64,000 bases of DNA from positions 4,407,501 to 4,471,500 of the forward strand of contig NZ_CP032677.1 in assembly GCF_003627215.1 (NCBI RefSeq), given 5' to 3'. A model generated the notes under the pieces. It made no database searches. It was not told the DNA's origin and worked only from the letters and a program-made list of their open reading frames with translations. A program made the position numbers and the translations under genes. This document shows, piece by piece, positions 38,402-46,222 of this stretch. The stretch comes from Pseudomonas sp. Leaf58 (GTDB lineage Bacteria; Pseudomonadota; Gammaproteobacteria; Pseudomonadales; Pseudomonadaceae). The stretch's first letter is position 1; every line of letters starts with the position of its first letter.

Positions 38402-39442
38402 ATGGAATACCGCCAGCTCGGCCGTACCGACCTCAATGTCAGCGCCCTGTGCCTAGGCACCATGACCTGGGGCGAGCAGAACGTCCAGGCCGAGGCTTTC
38501 GAGCAGATTGCCCGGGCCAAGGCCGCCGGGGTCAACTTCATCGACACCGCCGAGATGTACCCGGTGCCGCCTCGCCCCGAAACCTACGCCACCACCGAAC
38601 GTATCATCGGCAACTGGTTCCACGCCAATGGCGACCGCGATGACTGGGTGCTGGCCAGCAAGGTTGCCGGCCCCGGCAACGGCATCAGCCACATTCGCGA
38701 CGGCCAACTCAAGCATAACCGCCAGCACATCGTCGCGGCACTGGACGCGAGCCTCAAGCGCCTGCAAACCGATCGCATCGATCTCTACCAGCTGCACTGG
38801 CCGGAGCGCAGCACCAACTTCTTCGGCAAGCTGGGCTACCAGCACCTGCCACAGGACCACTTCACCCCACTGGAAGAAACCCTCGAAGTGCTCGATGAGC
38901 AGGTGCGCGCGGGCAAGGTTCGCCACGTCGGCCTGTCCAACGAAACGCCGTGGGGCACCATGAAGTTCCTGCAACTGGCCGAAAGCCGTGGCTGGCCGCG
39001 AGCGGTGTCGATTCAGAACCCATACAACCTGCTCAACCGCAGTTTCGAGGTGGGCCTGGCGGAAGTCGCCATCCGTGAGCAGTGCGGCCTGCTGGCCTAC
39101 TCCCCGCTGGCATTCGGCATGCTCTCGGGCAAATACGACAACGGCGCACGGCCGAGCAACGCGCGCCTGACCCTGTTCAGCCGCTTTGCCCGTTACTCCA
39201 ACCCGCAGACCGTGGCAGCTTGCAGCCGTTACGTGCAATTGGCCCGCGAGCATGGCCTGGACCCGGCGCAGATGGCGTTGGCGTTCGTCACCCGGCAGCC
39301 GTTCGTAACCAGCAACATCATTGGCGCAACCAGCCTGGAGCAGCTGGACAGCAACCTGGCCAGCCTAGAGCTGAACCTGAGCGACGAGCTGCTGGCGGCG
39401 ATCGAGGCAATTCACCAGGAGCAGCCGAACCCGGCGCCTTGA
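38402..39442 (+). CDS. Aldo/keto reductase (Tas-like, NADP(H)-dependent)
   Basis: 346 aa TIM-barrel oxidoreductase. Catalytic tetrad visible: Asp and Tyr in F-I-D-T-A-E-M-Y, Lys in L-A-S-K-V, His in Q-L-H-W-P. The long form with P-P-R-P-E-T and the loop N-F-F-G-K-L-G-Y is like E. coli Tas. ATG 38402 has AAGGAG ten bases upstream; the extra frame before it has only a TTG. Physiological substrate unknown. Confidence 0.92.
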   Translation: MEYRQLGRTDLNVSALCLGTMTWGEQNVQAEAFEQIARAKAAGVNFIDTAEMYPVPPRPETYATTERIIGNWFHANGDRDDWVLASKVAGPGNGISHIRDGQLKHNRQHIVAALDASLKRLQTDRIDLYQLHWPERSTNFFGKLGYQHLPQDHFTPLEETLEVLDEQVRAGKVRHVGLSNETPWGTMKFLQLAESRGWPRAVSIQNPYNLLNRSFEVGLAEVAIREQCGLLAYSPLAFGMLSGKYDNGARPSNARLTLFSRFARYSNPQTVAACSRYVQLAREHGLDPAQMALAFVTRQPFVTSNIIGATSLEQLDSNLASLELNLSDELLAAIEAIHQEQPNPAP

Positions 39443-39450
39443 ACGAAGCG

Positions 39451-39523
39451 ACAAGCTGCAAGACAGAGCGGGTGTGTACTGGCCTGTTTTTCTTGGAGCT
39501 TGTAGCTTGAAGCTTGCAGCTGG
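39451..39523. repeat. Imperfect inverted repeat after the aldo/keto reductase gene
   Basis: ACAAGCTGCAAG near 39451 is answered by AGCTTGTAGCTTGAAGCTTGCAGCT at 39497-39521, the second arm itself made of repeated AGCTTG(T/A)AGCT-like units. Not the REP sequence seen elsewhere. Could act as a terminator for the reductase gene. Confidence 0.55.
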
Positions 39524-39578
39524 ACAAAAAACATAAGACGATCCAGCCGGTGATTGACCACTCTACCCTATAAGAACA

Positions 39579-40583
39579 ATGACAATGATGTTTACTCAAC
39601 CCCCCGCGTCGCTGCGGCGCGTCAGCATCCTGGCCATTGACAAGGTCTTCGCTTCGACCTTGATGCAGGCCAAGGACTTCTTCCACCTCGCCAGCCTGCG
39701 CTACAGCAAGCAACTGGGCCTGGGCTTGCAGCCCATGTTTGAGATCTGCCTGGTGAGCCCGGACGGCCAGCCCGTGGACAGCTTCAGCAATGTGCAACTG
39801 CCGGTCGACGGCGGCCTGGATGACGCCGACGTGATCATCCTCCCGGCCTTCTGGGAAGACTTCGACAATTTGCTGCAACGTTATCCACAGGCGCTGCCAT
39901 GGCTGCGCGAGCAGCATGCCCGCGGTGCAGTGCTGTGCGCTGAAGCCAGTGGCGTGTTCTGGCTGGCCGAGTCCGGCCTGCTCGACGGCAAGGAGGCGAC
40001 CACCTACTGGCGCTTCTTCAATAGTTTTGCCGAACGCTTCCCGAAGATCCGGTTGAACCAGGACAAGCACCTGACCGATGCCGACAATATCTATTGCGCG
40101 GGTGGCGCCACCTCGGCCTGCGACCTGTATATCTACCTGATCGAGCGATTCTGCGGCGCCAATGTCGCCCGCGCCGTGTCCCGCGACATTCTTTACGAAG
40201 TGCAACGCAACTACACCCCGGGGCGCATGGGCTTTGGCGGGCAGAAGCTGCACCAGGACCTGATCATCCTGCAGATCCAGCACTGGCTGGAAGAGCACTT
40301 CGCCGACAAGTTCCGCTTCGAGGATGTGGCCCGCAACCACGGCATGAGCATCCGCAACTTCATGCGCCGCTTCCAGGGTGCCACCGGCGACAAGCCGCTG
40401 CACTACCTGCAACGGTTACGCATCGAGACGGCCAAAGGGCTGCTGTCGAGCACACGCAAGAGCATCAAGACCATCAGCTATGAGGTCGGCTATGACGACG
40501 CCAGTTTCTTTGCGCGGCTGTTCCGTCAGCATACGGAGTTGTCGCCGAACCAGTATCGGCAGCAGTTCATGCAGGAGGCATAA
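39579..40583 (+). CDS. GlxA-family AraC-type transcriptional regulator
   Basis: 334 aa. N-terminal DJ-1/PfpI-like (class I glutamine amidotransferase) domain about 15-195, with A-V-L-C-A-E-A-S-G at the nucleophile-elbow position, then an AraC/XylS double helix-turn-helix about 225-330 (F-R-F-E-D-V-A-R-N-H-G-M-S and the signature I-S-Y-E-V-G-Y-D-D-A-S-F-F-A-R-L-F). Regulators of this type often control small amine or amino-acid catabolism; the target here is unknown. Not obviously linked to neighbours. Confidence 0.9.
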   Translation: MTMMFTQPPASLRRVSILAIDKVFASTLMQAKDFFHLASLRYSKQLGLGLQPMFEICLVSPDGQPVDSFSNVQLPVDGGLDDADVIILPAFWEDFDNLLQRYPQALPWLREQHARGAVLCAEASGVFWLAESGLLDGKEATTYWRFFNSFAERFPKIRLNQDKHLTDADNIYCAGGATSACDLYIYLIERFCGANVARAVSRDILYEVQRNYTPGRMGFGGQKLHQDLIILQIQHWLEEHFADKFRFEDVARNHGMSIRNFMRRFQGATGDKPLHYLQRLRIETAKGLLSSTRKSIKTISYEVGYDDASFFARLFRQHTELSPNQYRQQFMQEA

Positions 40584-40590
40584 GGCCAAT

Positions 40591-40609
40591 GGGGCTGCTT
40601 TACAGCCCC
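40591..40609. terminator. Short GC hairpin between convergent genes
   Basis: GGGGCTG / CAGCCCC with a five-base loop, between the regulator stop (40583) and the zapE stop (40617). No long T tract, so termination is likely but not certain. It resembles the outer arm of the REP pairs. Confidence 0.5.
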
Positions 40610-40616
40610 AAGAATC

Positions 40617-41711
40617 TTACGGCTTGTGCGCGCGCGCCAGGAACTCGTGCGACTGCATCTCCAGTAGCCGGCTCAGGGTGCGCTGGAACTCGAAGGCCAG
40701 CCGCCCACCGGTATACAGGTCCTTCAGCTCCACCTCGGCCGAGATGATCAGCTTGACGTTACGGTCGTAGAACTCGTCCACCATGTTGATGAAGCGGCGG
40801 GCGATGTCGTCGGTGGTGACGCTCATCTGCTCCACGTTGCTCAGCAGCACGGCATGGAAAATCTTGCCTAGCTCGATGTAGTCGTTTTGGCTGCGCGGGC
40901 CATCGCACAAAGCGCGGAAGTCGAACCAGGCCACGTCGTCGCAAGTGCGCAGGGCGTGGATTGGGCGGTTCTCAATCATCAGCACGTCGTTCTCGACCGC
41001 CTGGGTGCACTCAGGGGTCAAGGCCTTGAAGCTGGCGCGCATGCTCTGCTGCGCAGCGTCATCAAGCGGGAAGTGGAACAGTTCGGCCTGCTCCAGGTGA
41101 CGCAGGCGGTAGTCGACCCCACTGTCAACGTTCACCACGTCGGTGTACTGCTTGATCATGGCGATGGCCGGCAGGAAGCGCGCGCGCTGCAGGCCGTCCT
41201 TGTACAGGCCGTCCGGCACAATGTTGGAGGTGGCCACCAGCGATACGCCGTTCTTGAACAGCTCTTCCATCAGGGTACCGAGGATCATTGCGTCGGTAAT
41301 GTCCGAGACGAAAAATTCGTCGAAGCAGATCACCCTGGCTTCGTCGCTGAAACGCTTGGCAATGAGGGTCAGCGGGTTCTTCTCGCCCTTGAGGGTTTTC
41401 ATTTCCTCGTGCACACGCTTCATGAAGCGGTGGAAGTGCGTGCGCATCTTCTGCTTGAACGGCAGCGCTTCGAAGAAGGTATCGACCAGGTAGGTCTTGC
41501 CACGCCCTACCCCACCCCAGAAGTACAGGCCCTTGACCGGGGTCTGCTCCTTCTTGCCGAACAGCTTGCCGAACACGCCCGGCTTGTTGTTTTGCGCGTG
41601 TACCAGGTCGTCGTACAGGCGTTGCAAGTGACGCACCGCAGTTTCCTGCGCCGCGTCATGGAAGAAGTCGGGACGTTTCAGATCTGCTTGGTATCGTTCT
41701 AGGGGCGTCAT
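40617..41711 (-). CDS. zapE: AFG1-type ATPase, cell division protein ZapE
   Basis: 364 aa. Walker A G-G-V-G-R-G-K-T (about 66-73), Walker B V-I-C-F-D-E-F-F, sensor A-T-S-N. AFG1/LACE1 family; in E. coli ZapE binds FtsZ during constriction under stress. Stands alone, downstream of trpS but separated from it by a terminator. Confidence 0.93.
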   Translation of the reverse strand: MTPLERYQADLKRPDFFHDAAQETAVRHLQRLYDDLVHAQNNKPGVFGKLFGKKEQTPVKGLYFWGGVGRGKTYLVDTFFEALPFKQKMRTHFHRFMKRVHEEMKTLKGEKNPLTLIAKRFSDEARVICFDEFFVSDITDAMILGTLMEELFKNGVSLVATSNIVPDGLYKDGLQRARFLPAIAMIKQYTDVVNVDSGVDYRLRHLEQAELFHFPLDDAAQQSMRASFKALTPECTQAVENDVLMIENRPIHALRTCDDVAWFDFRALCDGPRSQNDYIELGKIFHAVLLSNVEQMSVTTDDIARRFINMVDEFYDRNVKLIISAEVELKDLYTGGRLAFEFQRTLSRLLEMQSHEFLARAHKP

Positions 41712-41730
41712 GATTTCGTTAGCGAGGCAA

Positions 41731-41764
41731 CAAAAAACGGGCCGTCACTGTAGCGACAGGCCCG
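41731..41764 (-). terminator. Terminator downstream of trpS
   Basis: On the minus strand CGGGCC ... GGCCCG with an inner GTC/GAC pairing, followed by TTTTTTG. It lies between the trpS-side REP element and the zapE start, so it separates the two genes. Confidence 0.8.
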
Positions 41765-41824
41765 CTTAATGGCAATGCGACTTGCGTCAATATGCCTCAT
41801 CCAGGCCAAGTATGTGCCGGATGG

Positions 41825-41900
41825 CACCGGCTTTGCCGGTGTTCGCGGGTGAACCCGCTCCTACAAGGTACTGTGGGAGCGGGCATGCCCGCTCCCACAG
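41825..41900. repeat. REP-like element
   Basis: CACCGGCTTTGCCGGTGTTCGCGGGT(...)CCCGCTCC followed by a second short palindrome CTGTGGGAGCGGGCATGCCC/GCTCCCACAG. Less symmetrical than the other REP pairs. Lies just after the trpS stop. Confidence 0.7.
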
Positions 41901-41910
41901 TTCAACATCC

Positions 41911-43260
41911 TCAGTCCTGCTGTGGGGCCAGGGCCACACGCAGGCTTTCGATAGCCGCATCACGGGCCTCGGCGCTGTCGAACTGCGGCCCGTCAGCAAC
42001 CTGCTCACCGTTCAGCCACAGGCCAAAGCCCAGGCCTTCGACGCGTACATCGGCCTCGCCCCCTTGCTGCAACTGCTTGCTTACAGCGCCCGCGCTCTTG
42101 CCGTCGGCGAAACTGCGCGACAGCAAAAGTTGCTCGCCGTCGGCGGCCAGCAGGCGGAAGCGGAAGCTGCCGTCCTCATCGCGGAAGCTGACAAAGCGCG
42201 CACTCTTGGCGGCCTTTTTCTTCACTTCGGTGGTGGCCTGCACGCTGGCACGGAACGAGCGCAGGCCAACGGCCTCGCGCAGCTGCTCGAGGAACGGCGT
42301 GGCAATGTTGCGGGCCTTGGCCGCGCCGGCCAACAAAATGTCCTCCAGGTCCGCTGGGCGGGCAATCAACTGGTGATAGTACTCGCGCTTCTCGGCAAGC
42401 TGGCCGTCCAGCAGCTGGAACAGGCGCTGCTTGGCCTCGCCCCAGCCCAGGCCCTGCAGCAGCTCTTCGCGGAACTCGGCGCATTGCGCCGGCGTCGAGA
42501 AGGCCTGGAACAGGGTGAACAGGTGGGCGTTGTCCGGGTCTTTTGCTTCGCCAGGGGCGCGCGAGTCGGTGACGATGCGCGAGATGGCGTCTTTCATGTC
42601 CTTGGCGCTGGTGAACAACGGGATGGTGTTGTCGTAGCTCTTGGACATCTTGCGCCCGTCCAGGCCAGGCAGGGTCGCCACGCTCTCTTCGATCACCGCC
42701 TCTGGCAGGGCGAAGAAGTCCTTGCCCTGGCCGAACAGGTGGTTGAAGCGCTGGCCGATGTCGCGGGCCATTTCCACGTGCTGGATCTGATCACGACCGA
42801 CCGGCACCTGGTTGGCATTGAACATCAGGATGTCTGCGGCCATCAGCACCGGGTAGCTGAACAGGCCCATGGTCACGCCAGCATCCGGGTCTTCGCCGTT
42901 CTCCAGGTTCTTGTCCACCGAGGCCTTGTAGGCGTGCGCGCGGTTGAGCAGGCCCTTGCCCGCTACGCAGGTCAGCAGCCAGGTCAGCTCGGGGATTTCC
43001 GGGATGTCGGACTGGCGGTAGAAGGTCACCTTTTCCGGGTCGAGGCCACCGGCCAGCCAAGTGGCGGCGATTTCCAGGCGCGAACGCTGGATGCGCAACG
43101 GGTCGTCGCACTTGATCAGGGCATGGTAGTCGGCCAGGAAGTAGAACGAATCGACACCGGGCTGCTGGCTGGCACGGATCGCCGGGCGGATGGCGCCGGC
43201 GTAGTTGCCCAGGTGCGGAGTGCCGGTGGTGGTGATACCGGTAAGAATGCGCGTGGTCAT
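41911..43260 (-). CDS. trpS: Tryptophanyl-tRNA synthetase with C-terminal YegP-like extension
   Basis: 449 aa against about 330-350 for common TrpS. Class I motifs: T-P-H-L-G-N-Y (HIGH variant, about 14-20) and K-M-S-K-S (204-208). After the anticodon-binding helices, a linker with K-K-K-A-A-K-S leads at about 350 to a domain containing [14 protein letters not shown] and a second weaker repeat ([11 protein letters not shown]). This resembles the YegP (DUF1508) repeat. The role of the extension is unknown. The upstream hydrolase gene ends 25 bp before this start. Confidence 0.95.
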   Translation of the reverse strand: MTTRILTGITTTGTPHLGNYAGAIRPAIRASQQPGVDSFYFLADYHALIKCDDPLRIQRSRLEIAATWLAGGLDPEKVTFYRQSDIPEIPELTWLLTCVAGKGLLNRAHAYKASVDKNLENGEDPDAGVTMGLFSYPVLMAADILMFNANQVPVGRDQIQHVEMARDIGQRFNHLFGQGKDFFALPEAVIEESVATLPGLDGRKMSKSYDNTIPLFTSAKDMKDAISRIVTDSRAPGEAKDPDNAHLFTLFQAFSTPAQCAEFREELLQGLGWGEAKQRLFQLLDGQLAEKREYYHQLIARPADLEDILLAGAAKARNIATPFLEQLREAVGLRSFRASVQATTEVKKKAAKSARFVSFRDEDGSFRFRLLAADGEQLLLSRSFADGKSAGAVSKQLQQGGEADVRVEGLGFGLWLNGEQVADGPQFDSAEARDAAIESLRVALAPQQD

Positions 43261-43285
43261 GGGTGTTCGCTTATTCAGGCTTGGC

Positions 43286-43921
43286 TCAGTTCGAAAGGCG
43301 CGGCAGCAGCAGATCCTTCAGATCGGTCAGCTTGCCATGGAAGAAGTGTCCGCATTCTGCCACTTTCAGCAGCTCATGGGGGCGCGACAGGCTGTCGGAC
43401 CATTCGTAAACCAGCTGCGGCGCGACCACTTCGTCAGCGTCCGGCTGCACCACGGTGATCGGGCAGCGCTGCGGCAGCGGGAATTCCGGCGTCAGGCGCA
43501 TTACCGCCGGGGCGATCATGAACAACTGCTGCAGTTCGACGCCAGCGGCCTCCAAGCGACCGGCCAGGCTGGTGGCGACGAAGCCGCCGAACGAGAAGCC
43601 CATCAGCACCAGCGGCAGGCCCAGGTGCTTTTCGCGCAGCCAGGCCGCAGCAGCCTCGGCATCGGCCACCTCGCCAGCGCCCATGTCATGGCTGCCGGCG
43701 CTCTGGCCGACGCCACGGTAGTTGAAACGCAAGGTCACGTAGCCGGCGTCACGTGCGGTGCGCTGCAACGTCGAGACCACCTTGTTGAGCATGGTGCCGC
43801 CCTGGACTGGGTTGGGGTGGCAGATCAGCACCGCGCCGCGGGCATTGGCCACGTCCAGGTACAAGGCTTCCAGCTGGCCACTGGGGCCATCGATGAACAA
43901 GGGGGTTTCGCGGACAAGCAA
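43286..43921 (-). CDS. Alpha/beta hydrolase (dienelactone-hydrolase-like)
   Basis: 211 aa. [13 protein letters not shown] near residue 35, nucleophile elbow G-F-S110-F-G-G, probable acid in Q-P-D-A-D-E-V-V and His in G-H-F-F-H-G-K-L. The start is TTG 43921, supported by GGAG seven bases upstream; no in-frame ATG or GTG is better placed. Probably cotranscribed with trpS. Substrate unknown. Confidence 0.88.
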   Translation of the reverse strand: MLVRETPLFIDGPSGQLEALYLDVANARGAVLICHPNPVQGGTMLNKVVSTLQRTARDAGYVTLRFNYRGVGQSAGSHDMGAGEVADAEAAAAWLREKHLGLPLVLMGFSFGGFVATSLAGRLEAAGVELQQLFMIAPAVMRLTPEFPLPQRCPITVVQPDADEVVAPQLVYEWSDSLSRPHELLKVAECGHFFHGKLTDLKDLLLPRLSN

Positions 43922-44056
43922 GGCACTACTCCGTGACCTCGGGAGGGGTCGATTCGTCTAGGTGAGGAATTCTGTTCTGATTTGCGATCGCTCGCGGTAT
44001 ACAGCGCAGGTCTGAGCCGTTAACGTAAAGCAAAGCCGTTTATAGAGGAAGGACTC

Positions 44057-44494
44057 GTGGAACTCTCGCTCCTTGTTTGGTTGTTGCCAACCTTGGCCCT
44101 GGTCATCGGTGTGGTGGTTGGTTTCGTCGTGGCTCGCCTGCTGCCCAATGCTGCGCCGAGCAGCACCCAGCGTCAGCTGGATGAAATGCAGAAACGCTTC
44201 GACAGCTACCAGAACGAAGTGGTCACCCACTTCAACAGCACCGCCGTGCTGGTCAAGAAACTGACCCAGAGCTACCAGGATGTCCAGGATCACCTGGCCG
44301 ACGGCGCCAATAGCCTGGCCCTCGACGAGGTGACCCGCCAACGCCTGCTGGCCGCCCTGCACTCCGAAGGTGCGCAAGGCCCACGCGACCGCCTGACCCC
44401 GCCGAAGGACACCGCTGAAGTGCCGCGCGACTACGCGCCGAAAGTGCCGAACTCGCCGGGCATGCTCGACGAGAGCTACGGGCTCAAGCGTTAA
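44057..44494 (+). CDS. yhcB: YhcB-family (DUF1043) inner-membrane protein
   Basis: 145 aa. One N-terminal membrane helix (about 5-27), then a coiled coil (about 37-90) with Q-K-R-F-D-S-Y-Q-N-E-V-V-T-H-F, the DUF1043 signature, and a Pro-rich tail. YhcB links envelope synthesis and division in E. coli. GTG 44057 follows GAGGAAGGA. Divergent from the hydrolase gene. Confidence 0.92.
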   Translation: MELSLLVWLLPTLALVIGVVVGFVVARLLPNAAPSSTQRQLDEMQKRFDSYQNEVVTHFNSTAVLVKKLTQSYQDVQDHLADGANSLALDEVTRQRLLAALHSEGAQGPRDRLTPPKDTAEVPRDYAPKVPNSPGMLDESYGLKR

Positions 44495-44510
44495 TCTGCT
44501 GAACATGAAG

Positions 44511-44534
44511 AAGGCCTCGCAAGAGGCCTTTTTT
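44511..44534 (+). terminator. Terminator of yhcB
   Basis: Stem AAGGCCTC / GAGGCCTT, loop GCAA, followed by TTTT. Classic rho-independent form. Confidence 0.92.
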
Positions 44535-44535
44535 G

Positions 44536-44649
44536 TGGGCTGGATTCACTGGCCTCTTCGCGGGCTCGCCCGCTCCCACAGGTACGCCACAGCATTGGAA
44601 ATCTGAAATACCTGTGGGAGCGGGCATGCCCGCGAAGAGGCCAGCCCAG
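44536..44649. repeat. Paired REP element (inverted)
   Basis: GGGCTGG...CTGGCCTCTTCGCGGGC and GCCCGCGAAGAGGCCAG... mirror each other, with inner arms CCCGCTCCCACAGGTA / TACCTGTGGGAGCGGG. It marks the old downstream edge of mdeA, right next to the decayed mdeA end. Confidence 0.88.
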
Positions 44650-44654
44650 GCAAC

Positions 44655-44830
44655 CTAGCTGCAAGCCTGCAATGCCTGCTCGACATCCGCCAGCAGATCC
44701 TCAACATCCTCCAGCCCCACCGACAAGCGCACCAGCCCCTCCTATATCCCGTGATGCGCCCGCTCCTTCGCGGTATGGCTGGAGTGCGTCATGCATCGCC
44801 CAGCCTGCCTTGATGCGCCCAAACAGCAAG
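44655..44830 (-). pseudogene. Decayed second copy of the mdeA 3' end
   Basis: Read on the minus strand, this encodes the C-terminal end of methionine gamma-lyase (...L-L-A-D-V-E-Q-A-L-Q-A-C-S, stop TAG at 44657-44655). It aligns to 46229-46430 in the same orientation, with about eight mismatches over roughly 115 bases, then a deletion of about 27 bases, then further weak match to about 44830. An in-frame TAG (44744-44742) replaces a Ser codon, so it is not functional. It is separated from the intact gene by the AT-rich insert. Confidence 0.85.
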
Positions 44831-45039
44831 ATCTTACAAATCATCAGGCGTGGTCCTACACGCTGTTTTGCCGCTCTTCTGACATACAAAAAAGTCGTCA
44901 TTAGGCACACTATAAAAATATTCAGAACGGCTATATAGCATAAGAATATTGAAACACCCTCTCACGTCCACTCGCGTAGCCAAGAGCGCTCGCAGGGCTT
45001 CCCCACTTAAATATTCAATAACCCACTCAGATATGACAT

Positions 45040-45507
45040 ATGAGTATTGAGCTTCCAGCTTTGTACACTCCGTTCAGAGCAATTGCGCACAGGCTTTTAG
45101 GGAAAGGGAAACAGGCTAAAGTCAACATAAATAATATAGGTATCTCACCCGAACTGCATAAAATCCCTCACCTACAGGCAACATTCGCTGGAGCAAGCGT
45201 AGGCACTAGTCGGATTGATGTCACCTTCCCATATAACACAGGCATGGACAGTAATACATCACGCATCTACCTAGGCTCTATTACCCTACGAGTTATTGGC
45301 GACCTGAATAAGGGTAGCGACGGAAACCTCATTTTCGTCGGTGTGGTTCGCGCCTATTCGGATAAATATGATGCAAATGCGAGCAGTCACCGTGGTGGCT
45401 TCGACGAGAAAGCCACGACACTGCTTCGTGAAGTTGGGCGCGTTGCAAATGCACAAGACTACGAAATTCTAATTGAAGGCGAACTATCGCTAAACATAGC
45501 AAATTAA
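45040..45507 (+). CDS. Stand-alone colicin M-type lipid II-degrading domain
   Basis: 155 aa. The protein aligns with the catalytic C-terminal domain of colicin M as I remember it: V-N-I-N-N-I-G-I near residue 28 (ColM V-N-I-A-N-I-G), Y-L-G-S-I-T-L-R at 77-84 (Y-L-G-N-I-T-L-K), and G-V-V-R-A-Y-S-D-K-Y-D-A-N-A-S-S-H-R-G at 101-119. Asp108, Tyr110, Asp111, His117 and Arg118 match the ColM residues D226, Y228, D229, H235 and R236 needed to cleave lipid II. Colicin M is 271 aa; the N-terminal TonB-box and receptor-binding parts are missing, with a stop codon just upstream (45034). There is no signal peptide and no clear Shine-Dalgarno. AT-rich codon use shows transfer. It may be a remnant or a toxin module awaiting a delivery part. 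Followed by a candidate immunity gene. Confidence 0.85.
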   Translation: MSIELPALYTPFRAIAHRLLGKGKQAKVNINNIGISPELHKIPHLQATFAGASVGTSRIDVTFPYNTGMDSNTSRIYLGSITLRVIGDLNKGSDGNLIFVGVVRAYSDKYDANASSHRGGFDEKATTLLREVGRVANAQDYEILIEGELSLNIAN

Positions 45508-45600
45508 TGGGAAGCCGCGACAACGAAGCGCCGCATGGGCGACACCATTGAATTGGCTTTTATTTTATACTGTCTTAACTCACTGACTTCAAGGTGGATT

Positions 45601-46026
45601 ATGAAAATCTCGAAAACGATCTGTACGGCTACGGCCTCAGCCTTGAATGTAATTGCAACAGCACTATTGTTTAGTGCTTCGGAAGCTGCGCTCGAAAACC
45701 CTGGTGACCCGTATGACACCTCAGGCATACCCGCATTATCGATGTACATAGTACTGCTAATAACTTTTACCGCATTTTCAGTATTTTTTATGCTTGGAGG
45801 AACAATAGCAAACAAGCTGCTCACTGGCAAACTACCCAAGGCCATCAGGCTTTTTCTTGAATTTATCCCAAATTTCTCGACAGCAACTCTTGGTGTTTTT
45901 GTTTCCTTCGCTTACACCGACAACACAATATCGATGAACATGACTATTCTTATTTATTTCCTATCAGCTGGTTTTTCACTTGTTGCCGCGACGTTACTTC
46001 ACAAGAAATCCAGGAAACGGACTTGA
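45601..46026 (+). CDS. Four-helix membrane protein, candidate ColM-type immunity protein
   Basis: 141 aa from ATG 45601, preceded by AAGGTGG at good spacing; the longer frame start at 45535 lacks a site. Hydrophobic segments at about 8-28, 43-68, 86-106 and 112-134 predict four membrane helices, ending in a basic K-K-S-R-K-R-T tail. No family recognised. It lies 93 bp after the colicin M-type gene, on the same strand, with the same AT-rich composition, so an immunity role is inferred. Some Pseudomonas colicin M-like bacteriocins are known to use small integral membrane immunity proteins, unlike the periplasmic Cmi of E. coli. Confidence 0.65.
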   Translation: MKISKTICTATASALNVIATALLFSASEAALENPGDPYDTSGIPALSMYIVLLITFTAFSVFFMLGGTIANKLLTGKLPKAIRLFLEFIPNFSTATLGVFVSFAYTDNTISMNMTILIYFLSAGFSLVAATLLHKKSRKRT

Positions 46027-46222
46027 CTATCAGGGTTGCGGCTGCAACAGTGGCGGTCTGATCATCAGAATTCGCATGCTCTAAACAATAGCGATACACC
46101 GCTGTGTGTTCTCTCTTCGGGCGGCCACGCCATGGCATCGGCTTTGCCCCACCTTGCTAACTTGATGTCAGCATCCTGTAATGCCGTAACAGTTTTTGCC
46201 GCGAAGAGAGAACTCCGGCAAT

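Larger units (their letters stand above)
44831..46222. mobile_element. AT-rich insert carrying a colicin M-type module at the mdeA 3' end
   Basis: Base composition and codon use change sharply from the GC-rich surroundings. The insert lies between the decayed mdeA end (44655-44830) and the intact mdeA stop (46223), which are homologous and in the same orientation. No transposase, integrase or clear terminal inverted repeats are visible, so the mechanism (recombination within mdeA or an element supplying its own gene end) is inferred. The 209 bases before the first gene show AT-rich promoter-like sequence but no identified operator. Confidence 0.75.

Noticed and set aside
44672..44938. 88-aa frame over the decayed mdeA end
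   Set aside because: It is read on the wrong strand of the mdeA remnant and runs into AT-rich DNA; no support as a gene.
44831..45039. Missing N-terminal part of a full-size bacteriocin or a LexA box before the ColM-type gene
   Set aside because: All frames upstream are broken and show no TonB-box or receptor-domain similarity; no CTG-N10-CAG operator of good quality was found by eye.
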